Shown: positions 43,303-52,203 of the stretch, piece by piece | Layout: every line of letters starts with the position of its first letter | Numbering within the stretch: position 1 is the first letter of the stretch | Translations under genes and position numbers: made by a program | Assembly (NCBI GenBank): GCA_005790605.1 | Contig: SXUI01000003.1 | Span: 1 to 64,000 of the forward strand | Direction of reading: 5' to 3' | DNA: 64,000 nt | Origin: Planctomycetia bacterium | GTDB taxonomy: Bacteria; Planctomycetota; Phycisphaerae; Phycisphaerales; SM1A02 | Notes under the pieces: generated by a model | Told to the model about the DNA's origin: nothing | What the model saw: only the letters and a program-made list of their open reading frames with translations | Databases searched by the model: none

Positions 43303-44519
43303 GGAGTTTCGTTGCCTTTCAAATCTATCTCTGCGTCTCGCGTGGCAATCACGCGGGGCGCTGTATCTTTCATCGTTGTCTGCAGCGGCGTTCTCGCCGC
43401 ATCCGACTCAATCGCGTCAAGCGCATCGTCTTGCATCAATCGCTCAAGAAGCTGCGCACTCTTGACATCGCCCCGCGCGCGACACGCACTTGCGGCCTCT
43501 CGAAGTGCGAGTCGACCGAGCGCGGTCTCGCCTTCGATGACGGCGGCGCTGAGCAGTTCGAGCACGCCCATTTCCTGTGATTCGGCGGACGCGCTTCCAA
43601 CGAGCGCTCGACCGAGCACCATGGATTTCCACGCCAGCAGGAATCGAGGTGCTTCGCCTCCACCTGCGTTGCGCGCGAGCGCGAGGAATCCCTCGGCGAG
43701 TCTTGCGCGATCTCGGTCACTCTGTGCCAAGGCGAGTTCTTCGAGCGTCGCAAGCAACTGCTCCGCTACCGACGCGCCAGCGCGAGGCTCAACATGTTTG
43801 GGCGCGTTGCGCAGCAAACGCGCGAACCGCTCATCCATCGACGAACCTCCCGTCGAATGCCCCGCGCGGACTTCGAGGACCTGCGCGGCGCGCGCCGCAG
43901 TCTCCGAGGTCGCGAATGGCGTGATTTCACTTGAAAAGAGCGTTGCTGGATCAAGCATGGGTGGCAGCGAAGCGAAGACTGAGTCAGCAGGCGCGTGCTG
44001 CCCTGCCTTCATCGCAGCAACATGCATCCATGGTTCAAGCGCGCTCACCGAATCACCTCGCGCGAGCGCGCATCGCAGCAACCCTTCCGCGGTGATGTAC
44101 CCAAGGTCACACTGGGGATTACGCAGGGAACTCCACACTTCTCGCAAGAGCGGCTCCGCGAACTCGTAGTCTCCTCGCACGACACGCGTCCGCGCTCGCC
44201 AAAGTGTTTCGCCCAGCTGCAAACCAGCATCGATACCCGCAGGAACGGTCGAACCAGTCACTGCGCGCACTTCGTCCCACCGCGCAAACTGTTCGATTCC
44301 CCCGACTCCCTTCAACCGGATACCTGATTCTTCGACGCTTGCGCTTGCGGCCTCGAGTGTGCTCGCGCCACCTCGCAACTCAACCCGGACATCCGCGCGC
44401 GCTGCCGATACGCAAAAAACTCCCGGCAAGGCGAGAAAAACGAATGCAAGGCTGGTCGGACGATCTGGACGCATGGGCTGTGGAATCTGAAACATCATTC
44501 GTACTGCATGCTCGATCAT
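43299..44519 (-). CDS. Operon gene 2: secreted helical protein
   Basis: 406 residues with a signal peptide (SLAFVFLALPGVFCVSAARA). A small beta-rich N-terminal part (VRVELRGGASTLEAASASV) resembles the start of planctomycete proteins whose genes sit beside ExbB. TPR-like helices follow (ETLWRARTRVVRGDYEFAE, LGRLALREAASACRARGDV). No enzyme motif is seen. It overlaps the VWA gene and exbB by ATGA at both ends, so it is tightly coupled and probably part of the same assembly. Confidence 0.78.
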   Translation of the reverse strand: MIEHAVRMMFQIPQPMRPDRPTSLAFVFLALPGVFCVSAARADVRVELRGGASTLEAASASVEESGIRLKGVGGIEQFARWDEVRAVTGSTVPAGIDAGLQLGETLWRARTRVVRGDYEFAEPLLREVWSSLRNPQCDLGYITAEGLLRCALARGDSVSALEPWMHVAAMKAGQHAPADSVFASLPPMLDPATLFSSEITPFATSETAARAAQVLEVRAGHSTGGSSMDERFARLLRNAPKHVEPRAGASVAEQLLATLEELALAQSDRDRARLAEGFLALARNAGGGEAPRFLLAWKSMVLGRALVGSASAESQEMGVLELLSAAVIEGETALGRLALREAASACRARGDVKSAQLLERLMQDDALDAIESDAARTPLQTTMKDTAPRVIATRDAEIDLKGNETP

Positions 44520-45556
44520 GGGGACGCGGGAATCGTGATGCGAACTCCACCGGTCACGGGGACGAACCGAAACACGCCCTCATTTTCACGCGCGATCTGT
44601 TCAAGTCCCGCGCGCCCCGCTTCCGAGCCGAAGCAGATGGTGTTGATGATCGACGCGCGACGCTGCTTGTGATTGAGTCGAGTCACTTCATCGGGACCCT
44701 CGCCGGGGATCTCACCATCAGTGAGGAAAAAGATGACATCCGGTGATGCGGGAAGTTCATACACGCGCTCGAAGGAAGTCATTGGATAGGTGCCTCCACC
44801 CGGGGATTGCTCCTCGATCCACTTCTTCATGCGCAAGATGTTCCCTTTCGATGCTCGGACCCAACTCTCCTCCCAGTCTGGGATTCGGCGGTCATCCGAA
44901 AAGAGCACCACATAGAAACTCGCGAAGTCAGGAAGCGCCGCGATCGAACGCTTCAACTCATTCATCGCGACCGTGAATCGATCATCCATCTGCATCGAAC
45001 CGGAAATGTCCACGATGAACGCGAATCGAGTGCCTCTTCCCCCCACTCCGAAGAAGCTCGTTCCTCCGCCACCGCGTCCAGAACCAATCCCGATCCCTTG
45101 TCCAGCGCCACCCGGCCCCACGATGCCTCCGGGCCCGGGCGCTTGCAACATGCCGAAACTGTTCTGCGTTGGATCATCGCTTGCGAGGTCTGCGCTGAGT
45201 GCCGGAATCTCATCGGGGTCCGGCATGATCTCGCCCGCCGCGAGCGGCGATGGATCTGGCAGTTCTACTTGCTCATCGGGAGCCACTTGCTCTTGCGCAT
45301 CGGCAAGATTGACTTCAACGGGCGCGTCATAACTTCGCGCGTCAACTGCCGGCTGGCGGTACCACCAGAGTGACAACATGACGGAGATGTGGACGACAAG
45401 CGAAAGCGCAAAGGCGAAGAGGAGGAGATGAACCCAGTACTCGCGGCTGTACCGCCGCTGATCCCCGAGCGCGCGAATGCCCTTTGCCAATGCGCGCCCC
45501 TGCTCCTTCACGGGAGCAGCAGCAAGATCGCGAGTTGGACTTGCCGGATTTTGCAT
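44516..45556 (-). CDS. Operon gene 1: VWA-domain protein with TonB-like membrane anchor
   Basis: 346 residues. A 40-residue cytoplasmic N-terminus precedes one membrane helix (about 43-65). The helix carries Ser52-x3-His56 (ALSLVVHISV), the SxxxH pattern that couples TonB to ExbB-ExbD. A VEVNLAD strand and an acidic Pro-rich stretch follow, as in TonB. A Gly-rich linker (138-175) leads to a von Willebrand A domain with a full MIDAS: Asp183-x-Ser185-x-Ser187 (DISGS), Thr256 and Asp280 (LTDGE). The usual TonB C-terminal domain is absent. I chose the ATG at 45556; the frame is open far upstream only as antisense of pyrH and frr. Confidence 0.9.
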   Translation of the reverse strand: MQNPASPTRDLAAAPVKEQGRALAKGIRALGDQRRYSREYWVHLLLFAFALSLVVHISVMLSLWWYRQPAVDARSYDAPVEVNLADAQEQVAPDEQVELPDPSPLAAGEIMPDPDEIPALSADLASDDPTQNSFGMLQAPGPGGIVGPGGAGQGIGIGSGRGGGGTSFFGVGGRGTRFAFIVDISGSMQMDDRFTVAMNELKRSIAALPDFASFYVVLFSDDRRIPDWEESWVRASKGNILRMKKWIEEQSPGGGTYPMTSFERVYELPASPDVIFFLTDGEIPGEGPDEVTRLNHKQRRASIINTICFGSEAGRAGLEQIARENEGVFRFVPVTGGVRITIPASP

Positions 45557-45715
45557 GCAATCCCTGTTCAGACCGCGCGACAACAAGACAGAGTGCGCAC
45601 TCCCATCAGTTTCTACGAGATTGCGCGCGCTGTGCGCGCAGTCGCCCTGCAAAAATCCTAGATTTCGCAGAGAATGCGCGCGCGTCGATCCACCTCGCCC
45701 TGACGAGTCCTCACC

Positions 45716-46441
45716 ATGCCAATGAGTCGCCCCAAGAACCGAATTCTCCTCAAGATCTCTGGCGAGAGCCTCGCGCAGCCTGGCCACTTGGGCATCAGTA
45801 CGGAAGAGTTGCGGATCATCGCAAAAGAAATCGCTAGTGCCGCCGAACTCGGCGGCGAGATCGCGGTGGTTGTCGGCGGCGGGAACATCGTGCGCGGCGC
45901 AACCCTCGCCGCAAGCGGGATCATCCATCAGTCCACCGCGGACTACATGGGAATGCTCGCGACCGTCATGAACGGGATGGCGCTCAAGGAAGTTCTCGAA
46001 GAACTCGGCCGGCCCGCTCGCATCATGAGCGCGATCAATGTGCCCGCCGTTGCGGAGCCCTTCATTCGCGCTCGCGCCGTCCGACACCTCGAAAAGGGCC
46101 GCGTGGTCGTCCTCGTCGCCGGAACGGGGAATCCCTTCTTCACGACAGACACCTGCGCGTCCCTCCGCGCGATCGAGCTCAACGCCAGCATGCTCCTGAA
46201 GGCTACGAAGGTTGACGGCATCTACTCCGCCGACCCCAAGATACACCCCGACGCGACCCGCTTCGACCGCCTTACTTTCGCGTCCGCGATCGAAAAGAAA
46301 CTTGGCGTGATGGACCTCACCGCGCTCACGATGTGCATGGAACACGACCTGCCAGTCTGTGTCTTTGATTACCGAGTCGCAGGCAATATCAAGCGAGTCG
46401 TCAGCGGCGAACGCATTGGAACCCTTGTGACGAAGTCCTGA
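45716..46441 (+). CDS. pyrH: UMP kinase
   Basis: A 241-residue amino-acid-kinase-fold enzyme that phosphorylates UMP to UDP. Features: ILLKISGESLAQPG, the nucleotide loop VVVGGGNIVRGA, MNGMALKEVLEELG, AGTGNPFFTTDTCASLRA and KATKVDGIYSADPK, all typical of bacterial PyrH. It forms a hexamer in the cytoplasm. The start at 45716 has a second in-frame ATG two codons on. pyrH-frr order, 57 bp apart, is the conserved bacterial arrangement, here without tsf and rpsB upstream. Confidence 0.97.
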   Translation: MPMSRPKNRILLKISGESLAQPGHLGISTEELRIIAKEIASAAELGGEIAVVVGGGNIVRGATLAASGIIHQSTADYMGMLATVMNGMALKEVLEELGRPARIMSAINVPAVAEPFIRARAVRHLEKGRVVVLVAGTGNPFFTTDTCASLRAIELNASMLLKATKVDGIYSADPKIHPDATRFDRLTFASAIEKKLGVMDLTALTMCMEHDLPVCVFDYRVAGNIKRVVSGERIGTLVTKS

Positions 46442-46498
46442 CCGAGCCCCTGCTTCCTGCAACAAGCGCGACCCCTGCGCGGTATCCTCTTCTGCCCT

Positions 46499-47065
46499 AT
46501 GGACATCGACACGCTCATCCTTGAAACCGACGACCGCATGCAGAAAACGACGGACTACCTGCAAAAGGAACTCCGCGGCATGAGGACCGGTCGGGCAACG
46601 GTGGCCTTGCTTGAGTATGTGAAGGTCGACTACTACGGATCCCACACCGATCTGCGCGAACTCGCCATGATCAATGTGGCGGACGCAACACAACTCTTGG
46701 TGAAACCCTTCGATCCAGGATGCAAGAGCGAAGTTGTCAAGGCGATCGAAGCCGCAGGCGTTGGCGCGCGCGCACAGGTCGAAGGGAATGCGATTCGAGT
46801 GAGCGTCCCTGCGCCTTCTTCCGACCGTCGCAAGCAACTCGTGGTGCAAGTCAAGAAACTTGCCGAGGATTCGAAAGTCGCGATCCGAAACGAGCGCCGC
46901 GATTGCAACAAAGCCATCGAACATCTTGTCGCAGACAAGAAGAACGCGATCCCCGAAGACGCTGCAAAGAAGTCCAAGGAAGAGATCGATGAGATGACGA
47001 AGAAGTACTGCGAACGCGTGGACGAACTCGCAGAGAAAAAAGTGACCGAGATTGAGGAAGTCTGA
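46499..47065 (+). CDS. frr: Ribosome recycling factor
   Basis: A 188-residue protein that splits post-termination ribosomes with EF-G. The three-helix bundle is evident: an N-terminal helix with LQKELRGMRTGRA, the small domain VDYYGSHTDLRELAMINVADA (cut as VDYYGSHTDLREL) with LLVKPFDP, and the long helices with SSDRRKQLVVQVKKLAED and IRNERRDCNKAIE. Length matches the family. The short hairpin at 47108-47122 may end the pyrH-frr transcript. Confidence 0.97.
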   Translation: MDIDTLILETDDRMQKTTDYLQKELRGMRTGRATVALLEYVKVDYYGSHTDLRELAMINVADATQLLVKPFDPGCKSEVVKAIEAAGVGARAQVEGNAIRVSVPAPSSDRRKQLVVQVKKLAEDSKVAIRNERRDCNKAIEHLVADKKNAIPEDAAKKSKEEIDEMTKKYCERVDELAEKKVTEIEEV

Positions 47066-47107
47066 GCCAACGCCCGCAATCGCGACCGCCCTCATCTTTC
47101 GCTGCAC

Positions 47108-47122
47108 CGACGCGTTGCGTCG
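47108..47122 (+). terminator. Weak hairpin after frr
   Basis: CGACGC and GCGTCG around GTT, then CGTTTCCC. It is 42 bp past the frr stop. The stem is short and the T-tract poor. Confidence 0.35.
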
Positions 47123-47160
47123 CGTTTCCCGAAACTAAACCACGCGCTCGCCGAGCCGCG

Positions 47161-49551
47161 ATGGTGTCCGGAGTACCTATGTTGCACGAACTGACCCGAT
47201 CACTCAGCGCCCGCCACAGCACACTCTCGACGCACGTGCGCCACCGATCGCACGCCATCGGGCGGGCTTTCCGACTCGGTCTTTGGACCGTCGCCCTCGG
47301 GCTCGGTACATCGACAAGCTTTGCCCAAACCGCAGCCCCCAAGGGGATGCTGATCGAAGCGGACAACACTGTCATCTCGCAATCCTGCACCGCGACACCC
47401 ATCGTCGGAGTGCTCCTCGATGCGGATGGCAACGGCGTTGTGCACATTCAAGGCGACGCCGATGGCAAGCCCATCACTGTCGACTTCGGCGGCGGGCTTC
47501 TGCTTGGAAGCGCACTCTCCCCAGAGCGCCTCAGCGGTGTCGGCATCGTCGTCACCGGAAAGAATGTCACGCTCCGGAACGGGAAGGTGAAGGGATTCAA
47601 AGTCGGCATCCGCGGAGAGGGATGCGACGGACTTGTGCTCGAGGACTTCGATACCAGCGACAACTACGCGCAGCTCCTGCAATCCAAACCGTGGAAGGAA
47701 AACGGCGCCGACTGGCTCTTCCCTCATCAGAATGACGCCGGAGAGTGGGCGGGTTCGCACGGCGCAGGAGTTTCAATCTCCAACGCGAAGGGCGTGACGA
47801 TTCGGCGCGTCACGAGCCTCCGAACCCAAAACGGCGTGCTGTTGTCAGGCGTCAACGACTCGAAGATCTACGACAACGACTGCTCGTTTCTCTCAGGCTG
47901 GGGACTCGCCCTTTGGCGGTCGAATCGCAATGAGATCGCGCGCAACAACTTCGACTTCTGCATTCGCGGGTATTCGAATGGGGTCTACGCGCGCGGTCAA
48001 GATTCCGCGGGCATCCTGATGTTTGAGCAATGCTCAGACAATCTCATCGCGCTCAATAGTTGCACGCATTCCGGTGATGGCATCTTTGCCTTCGCCGGTC
48101 GCGAAGCACTCGGCGAGGCTCCGCCTCCCGCGTCTGCCCCTGGCGGAAGCGAACCGAGCGCGTGGTACCGTGGGCGTGGATGTAACAACAACCGGTTCAT
48201 TGGCAATGACCTTTCATTCTCCTCTGCGCATGGCCTTGAATTGACGTTCAGTTTCGGCAATCAAGTGCTTCGGAATCGCTTCGAGGGCAATGGTTTCTGC
48301 GGAGTTTGGGGCGGATACTCGCGCGATACCCTCATCGCCTCGAACACCTTTGAGGGCAACGGCGGCGCGGGTCACGGGCGTGAACGCGGCGGCATCGCGA
48401 TGGAGCACGCACAAGGAACGCGCATCGAAGACAACCAGTTCTCATTGCATCCGCAAGGCGTGGCGATTTGGATGGATGAGGATGCGTCACTCGCGAAGCT
48501 GCCTTGGAGCATCGCCAACGGGAGTGAAGCCAAGAACAATCGAATTCAATCGAACTCGTTCACCAAAGACGATGTCGCCATTGCGCTGATCGGAACGCAA
48601 GCAACTTCATTGGATCACAATCAATTCACGGAGTGCGCGACGGAACTTCTTGCCGAAGGCGCGACAGACACCAAGCAGTCCGATGAGGGGCACGCGTCAA
48701 GCGCGCCCACAGCCGAGTCCATCGAAACGCTGCTCGCGGCATTGCCCGGCACTCGAAAGGCAGTCGGCTTTCGCGATGCGCTACGCGGGCGCGATCGCAT
48801 CGTGATGCTCGAGCGTGGCCCATACGAATGGAATCGACCGATCATTGTGCGGCTCAATCAATCACAGAGCCGCGCACAGTATGGGTTACATGGATTCCCG
48901 AAGATGGTTGGCGCGGATGTCCTCGGTCGAGGACCCCTCTTCATTGGTATGGCGAGGGATGATCGAGGCGCTGAAGTTGCCGCGGATCCCGCAGGGTTCG
49001 TGACGCCATATCTCGTGCAGATTCGCGCAATCAACAAGGTCAAAGTGCGCTACCTCGACATTCTCGCACCTGCAGAGTGGCGTACTCGGTTCTTCGCCCT
49101 GCAAGGCCCCAACGGGACAGTCGATCCAACCAAGGATTCGGCAGGTTTTGACGCACTGGCCGCCGCTGGCGAACTGGAATTCGTTTTGCGGGAGCTCGCG
49201 TTTGAATACGGCGCCCGCGCTCCCCAGCAGACGGTGAATGATCCCGACGTCCAGAAGCTCACGCTCCCGAGCGATGGGTTTGGGATGGTTGCCGAGACGA
49301 CGCTGCACTTCATTCCCGGGAAGTACCGGATCCATCTTGAATCCTGCGATGCTGCGCGTGTTCGGTTCGATGGTCGGGTCGTGCTTGACCGATTCAATCG
49401 CGTCGGCGAAAGTGCGATCACCGACGACGCGTTCGCGTTCGAAATCACTGAGGAACGCGAAGTACCCATCAAAGTTGAGCACTTTGATAGCGCCGGTGAA
49501 GCACACCTACGAATCTACTTCGAAGCCATTGATCCGATCATCAAGGGATAG
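47161..49551 (+). CDS. Secreted right-handed beta-helix protein with PA14-like C-terminus
   Basis: 796 residues. A long signal peptide (n-region rich in His/Arg, core LGLWTVALGLGTSTSFA) precedes a parallel beta-helix at about residues 115-490. Repeated turns include NVTLRNGKVKGFKVGI, GVTIRRVTSLRTQNGVLLSG, DNDCSFLSGWGLALWRSNRNE in part, and GTRIEDNQFSLHPQGVAIW, like NosD/pectate-lyase-type folds. A region at about 690-796 (PGKYRIHLESCDAARVRFDG, RVVLDRFNRVG) looks like a PA14 carbohydrate-binding module. A polysaccharide-processing or -binding role outside the cell is likely. Catalytic residues cannot be assigned. Confidence 0.85.
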   Translation: MVSGVPMLHELTRSLSARHSTLSTHVRHRSHAIGRAFRLGLWTVALGLGTSTSFAQTAAPKGMLIEADNTVISQSCTATPIVGVLLDADGNGVVHIQGDADGKPITVDFGGGLLLGSALSPERLSGVGIVVTGKNVTLRNGKVKGFKVGIRGEGCDGLVLEDFDTSDNYAQLLQSKPWKENGADWLFPHQNDAGEWAGSHGAGVSISNAKGVTIRRVTSLRTQNGVLLSGVNDSKIYDNDCSFLSGWGLALWRSNRNEIARNNFDFCIRGYSNGVYARGQDSAGILMFEQCSDNLIALNSCTHSGDGIFAFAGREALGEAPPPASAPGGSEPSAWYRGRGCNNNRFIGNDLSFSSAHGLELTFSFGNQVLRNRFEGNGFCGVWGGYSRDTLIASNTFEGNGGAGHGRERGGIAMEHAQGTRIEDNQFSLHPQGVAIWMDEDASLAKLPWSIANGSEAKNNRIQSNSFTKDDVAIALIGTQATSLDHNQFTECATELLAEGATDTKQSDEGHASSAPTAESIETLLAALPGTRKAVGFRDALRGRDRIVMLERGPYEWNRPIIVRLNQSQSRAQYGLHGFPKMVGADVLGRGPLFIGMARDDRGAEVAADPAGFVTPYLVQIRAINKVKVRYLDILAPAEWRTRFFALQGPNGTVDPTKDSAGFDALAAAGELEFVLRELAFEYGARAPQQTVNDPDVQKLTLPSDGFGMVAETTLHFIPGKYRIHLESCDAARVRFDGRVVLDRFNRVGESAITDDAFAFEITEEREVPIKVEHFDSAGEAHLRIYFEAIDPIIKG

Positions 49552-49574
49552 CGCAGACGACACGAGGTTCCATC

Positions 49575-50063
49575 ATGCAATGTCCGGCATGTAAGGAAGA
49601 CGACGACAAGGTCATCGACAGTCGCCCGTCCGACGACGGGGCGGCAGTGCGTCGGCGTCGTGAATGCAATCGGTGCGCGAAACGCTTTACGACATACGAG
49701 CGACTCGAGCGCACCGCGCGACTCATGGTGGTGAAACGAGACGGAGCATGTGTTCCCTTCGAAATCGAAAACATCATGCGCGGCATTCAGGCGGCTTGCG
49801 GGAAGCGCCCTGTCTCTGAGGCGGCCAAGTTGCATCTCGCGCAGGAAGTGGATGATGAGTTACACGCTGAGTTCGATCGCGAAGTCCGAAGCGACGAAGT
49901 AGGCAAACGCGTCGCGCTGAAGCTCCGAGCGCTCGACAAGATCGCCTATGTTCGGTTCGCCAGTGAGTACCACGGGTTTCGCAGCCTCGAAGAATTTGCC
50001 GACGAAATAAGGCATTTGCTCGACGAACCGCCGGAGTTCCCGAATCAGCGGCCTTTGTTCTAG
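49575..50063 (+). CDS. nrdR: Ribonucleotide reductase regulator NrdR
   Basis: A 162-residue repressor. An N-terminal zinc ribbon has Cys3, Cys6, Cys31 and Cys34 (MQCPACKEDDDKVIDSR; ECNRCAKRFTTYER). An ATP-cone (about 48-138: MVVKRDGACVPFEIENIMRGI, cut as VVKRDGACVPFEIENI) senses ATP/dATP. NrdR binds NrdR boxes ahead of ribonucleotide reductase genes; none of those genes is in the window. It lies 23 bp after the beta-helix gene and 46 bp before thrS, so it may share a transcript with thrS. Confidence 0.96.
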   Translation: MQCPACKEDDDKVIDSRPSDDGAAVRRRRECNRCAKRFTTYERLERTARLMVVKRDGACVPFEIENIMRGIQAACGKRPVSEAAKLHLAQEVDDELHAEFDREVRSDEVGKRVALKLRALDKIAYVRFASEYHGFRSLEEFADEIRHLLDEPPEFPNQRPLF

Positions 50064-50109
50064 CCGCATCCGCCGACCGTGTGGGCACGCCGATACACTT
50101 GCCCACCCC

Positions 50110-52203
50110 ATGGTGCGCATCACTCTCAAAGACGGAACCTGCAAGGAATTCGAAGCTGCTCCAACCGCTGGCGAGGTTGCGGCATCGATCGGCGCAGGAC
50201 TCGCGAAAGCGGCACTTGGCGCGAAGGTGAATGGTGAACTCGTTGATCTCGCGCACCGCATTCCAACCGACAGCACGCTGGAGATCGTGACGGCAAAGAA
50301 TCGTGATGGAACCGTGAGCGCGGAGTCGCTCTACCTGCTTCGCCACTCTTGCGCCCATGTCATGGCCGAGGCGATCACTCGGCTTTTCCCGGGCGTCCAA
50401 CTGGTCTACGGACCACCTCTTGAAACAAATTTTTATTACGACATGTCCTTCCCGCCTGGCAGCGTAATGTCGACTGACGACTTCGCTCGCGTCGAGGCGG
50501 AGATGGGGAAAATCATCGAGGAAAACAGAGCGTTTACACGATTCAACTTGCCCGTTGAAGAAGGCATGGAGAAGCTGACGCGCGAGGGGTCGAAGTACAA
50601 ACTCGACAACGCTCGACGCGCCGTCGAAGCGGGCTCGAATGAACTTTCTTGGTACGCAACGGGAACACCCGGGCGCGACTGGGAAGATCTCTGCCGCGGA
50701 CCACATGTGCCGTCGACTGGAAAGATCGGCGCGTTCAAAGTGCTCTCCCTCGCATCAAGTTATTGGAAAGGCGACGAGAAGTCCGACAGACTCACGCGCG
50801 TGTATGGAACCGCCTTCGCGACGAAGGAAGAACTCGCGCAGTTCACCAAGCAGTCAGAGGAAGCCAAGAAGCGCGATCACCGCGTGCTCGGCAAACAACT
50901 GAAGCTGTTTCACATCGATGAAATGGTTGGGCAAGGCTTGGTGCTCTGGACGCCCAACGGCGGCATCGTGCGCAGTGAATTGCAGAACTTCATCGGAACC
51001 GAATTACGCCGACAGGGCTACTTTCAGGTGTTTACGCCACACATCGGCAAACTAGAACTCTATCGAACGAGCGGGCACTTCCCGTACTACCGTGAGAGCC
51101 AGTACCCGCCCATCATCGAACACGACGCGATGGCGAAGCTCGCGGACGAGGGCTGCACCTGTGGCGAACTCTCCAATCGCATGGCAGCAGGCGAGGTCGA
51201 TGGGTACATGCTCAAGCCCATGAATTGCCCGCATCACATTCGCATCTTTGCGAGTGAGCCTCGGAGCTATCGCGATCTTCCCGTGCGACTCGCGGAGTTC
51301 GGCACGGTCTACCGCTGGGAGCAGTCTGGTGAAATCGGCGGCATGACGCGCGTGCGCGGCTTCACCCAAGACGACGCGCACTTGTTTGTTCGCGAAGATC
51401 AGATTGCGGAAGAAGTGCTCGGCTGTCTCTCGATCGTGAAGCTCATCTTTGGAACGCTCGGCATCGAGGACTATCGAGTGCGAGTTGGTCTGCGCGACCC
51501 GGACAGTCAAAAGTATGTCGGCGACAGCGAGAACTGGGACAAGGCGGAAGCGGCGTGTCGCAACGCGGTCGCAACGCTTGGAGTGCCCTTCAGCGAGGAA
51601 CCTGGCGAAGCTGCGTTCTACGGTCCGAAGATCGACTTCGTGGTGAAGGATGTCATCGGGCGCAGCTGGCAACTCGGCACCGTGCAGGTGGATTACAACC
51701 TCCCGATTCGATTCGACCTCAGTTATGTAGGCGCCGACAACAAGTCCCATCGCCCGGTCATGATCCATCGTGCGCCCTTCGGTTCCATGGAGCGATTTGT
51801 CGGCGTGCTCATCGAACACTTCGCAGGCGCGTTTCCACTTTGGCTTTCGCCTGAACAAGTTCGGGTGCTCCCAATCTCGGAAAAGAGTGCGGAGTACGCG
51901 AATGAACTCCTTGCTGCCCTCAAGGCGCGTGGCATTCGCGCGAGTGTTGACCATGCCAACGATCGTGTGCAAGCGAAAATCAAGGTCGCCGCAGAAGCGA
52001 AGATCCCTTACATGGCAGTGGTGGGTCCTCGCGACGCGGAACAGCGGGCGGTCAGTGTTCGAGCTCGAGGCGTCGAGGCCAACCTCGGAGAGATGTCGTT
52101 TGACGCATTCGTCGACGGCATCGCTGCGGAGTTCGAGCAGCGATTACTCAGCGGCGCGCCTGGAACCGTACAAGCCACACTCGGAAGCGCGTCCAAGGCA
52201 TAA
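50110..52203 (+). CDS. thrS: Threonyl-tRNA synthetase
   Basis: A 697-residue class II synthetase charging tRNA-Thr. The domains are complete: an N-terminal TGS domain (1-62), the editing domain with LLRHSCAHVMAEAI and the GPHVPSTGKI region, and the catalytic core with zinc-binding MLKPMNCPHHI, motif 2 FGTVYRWEQSGEIGGMTRVRG (FGTVYRWEQSGEIGGMTR) and motif 3 MIHRAPFGSMERFVG. The anticodon-binding domain (LSPEQVRVLPISEKS) ends it. Length is slightly above the usual 640-650. A 414-bp leader region separates it from infC. Confidence 0.97.
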   Translation: MVRITLKDGTCKEFEAAPTAGEVAASIGAGLAKAALGAKVNGELVDLAHRIPTDSTLEIVTAKNRDGTVSAESLYLLRHSCAHVMAEAITRLFPGVQLVYGPPLETNFYYDMSFPPGSVMSTDDFARVEAEMGKIIEENRAFTRFNLPVEEGMEKLTREGSKYKLDNARRAVEAGSNELSWYATGTPGRDWEDLCRGPHVPSTGKIGAFKVLSLASSYWKGDEKSDRLTRVYGTAFATKEELAQFTKQSEEAKKRDHRVLGKQLKLFHIDEMVGQGLVLWTPNGGIVRSELQNFIGTELRRQGYFQVFTPHIGKLELYRTSGHFPYYRESQYPPIIEHDAMAKLADEGCTCGELSNRMAAGEVDGYMLKPMNCPHHIRIFASEPRSYRDLPVRLAEFGTVYRWEQSGEIGGMTRVRGFTQDDAHLFVREDQIAEEVLGCLSIVKLIFGTLGIEDYRVRVGLRDPDSQKYVGDSENWDKAEAACRNAVATLGVPFSEEPGEAAFYGPKIDFVVKDVIGRSWQLGTVQVDYNLPIRFDLSYVGADNKSHRPVMIHRAPFGSMERFVGVLIEHFAGAFPLWLSPEQVRVLPISEKSAEYANELLAALKARGIRASVDHANDRVQAKIKVAAEAKIPYMAVVGPRDAEQRAVSVRARGVEANLGEMSFDAFVDGIAAEFEQRLLSGAPGTVQATLGSASKA

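Noticed and set aside
45557-47107. Upstream extension of the VWA gene frame by about 517 codons
   Set aside because: This part is antisense to pyrH and frr, and the ATG at 45556 gives a short cytoplasmic tail plus membrane helix as expected.
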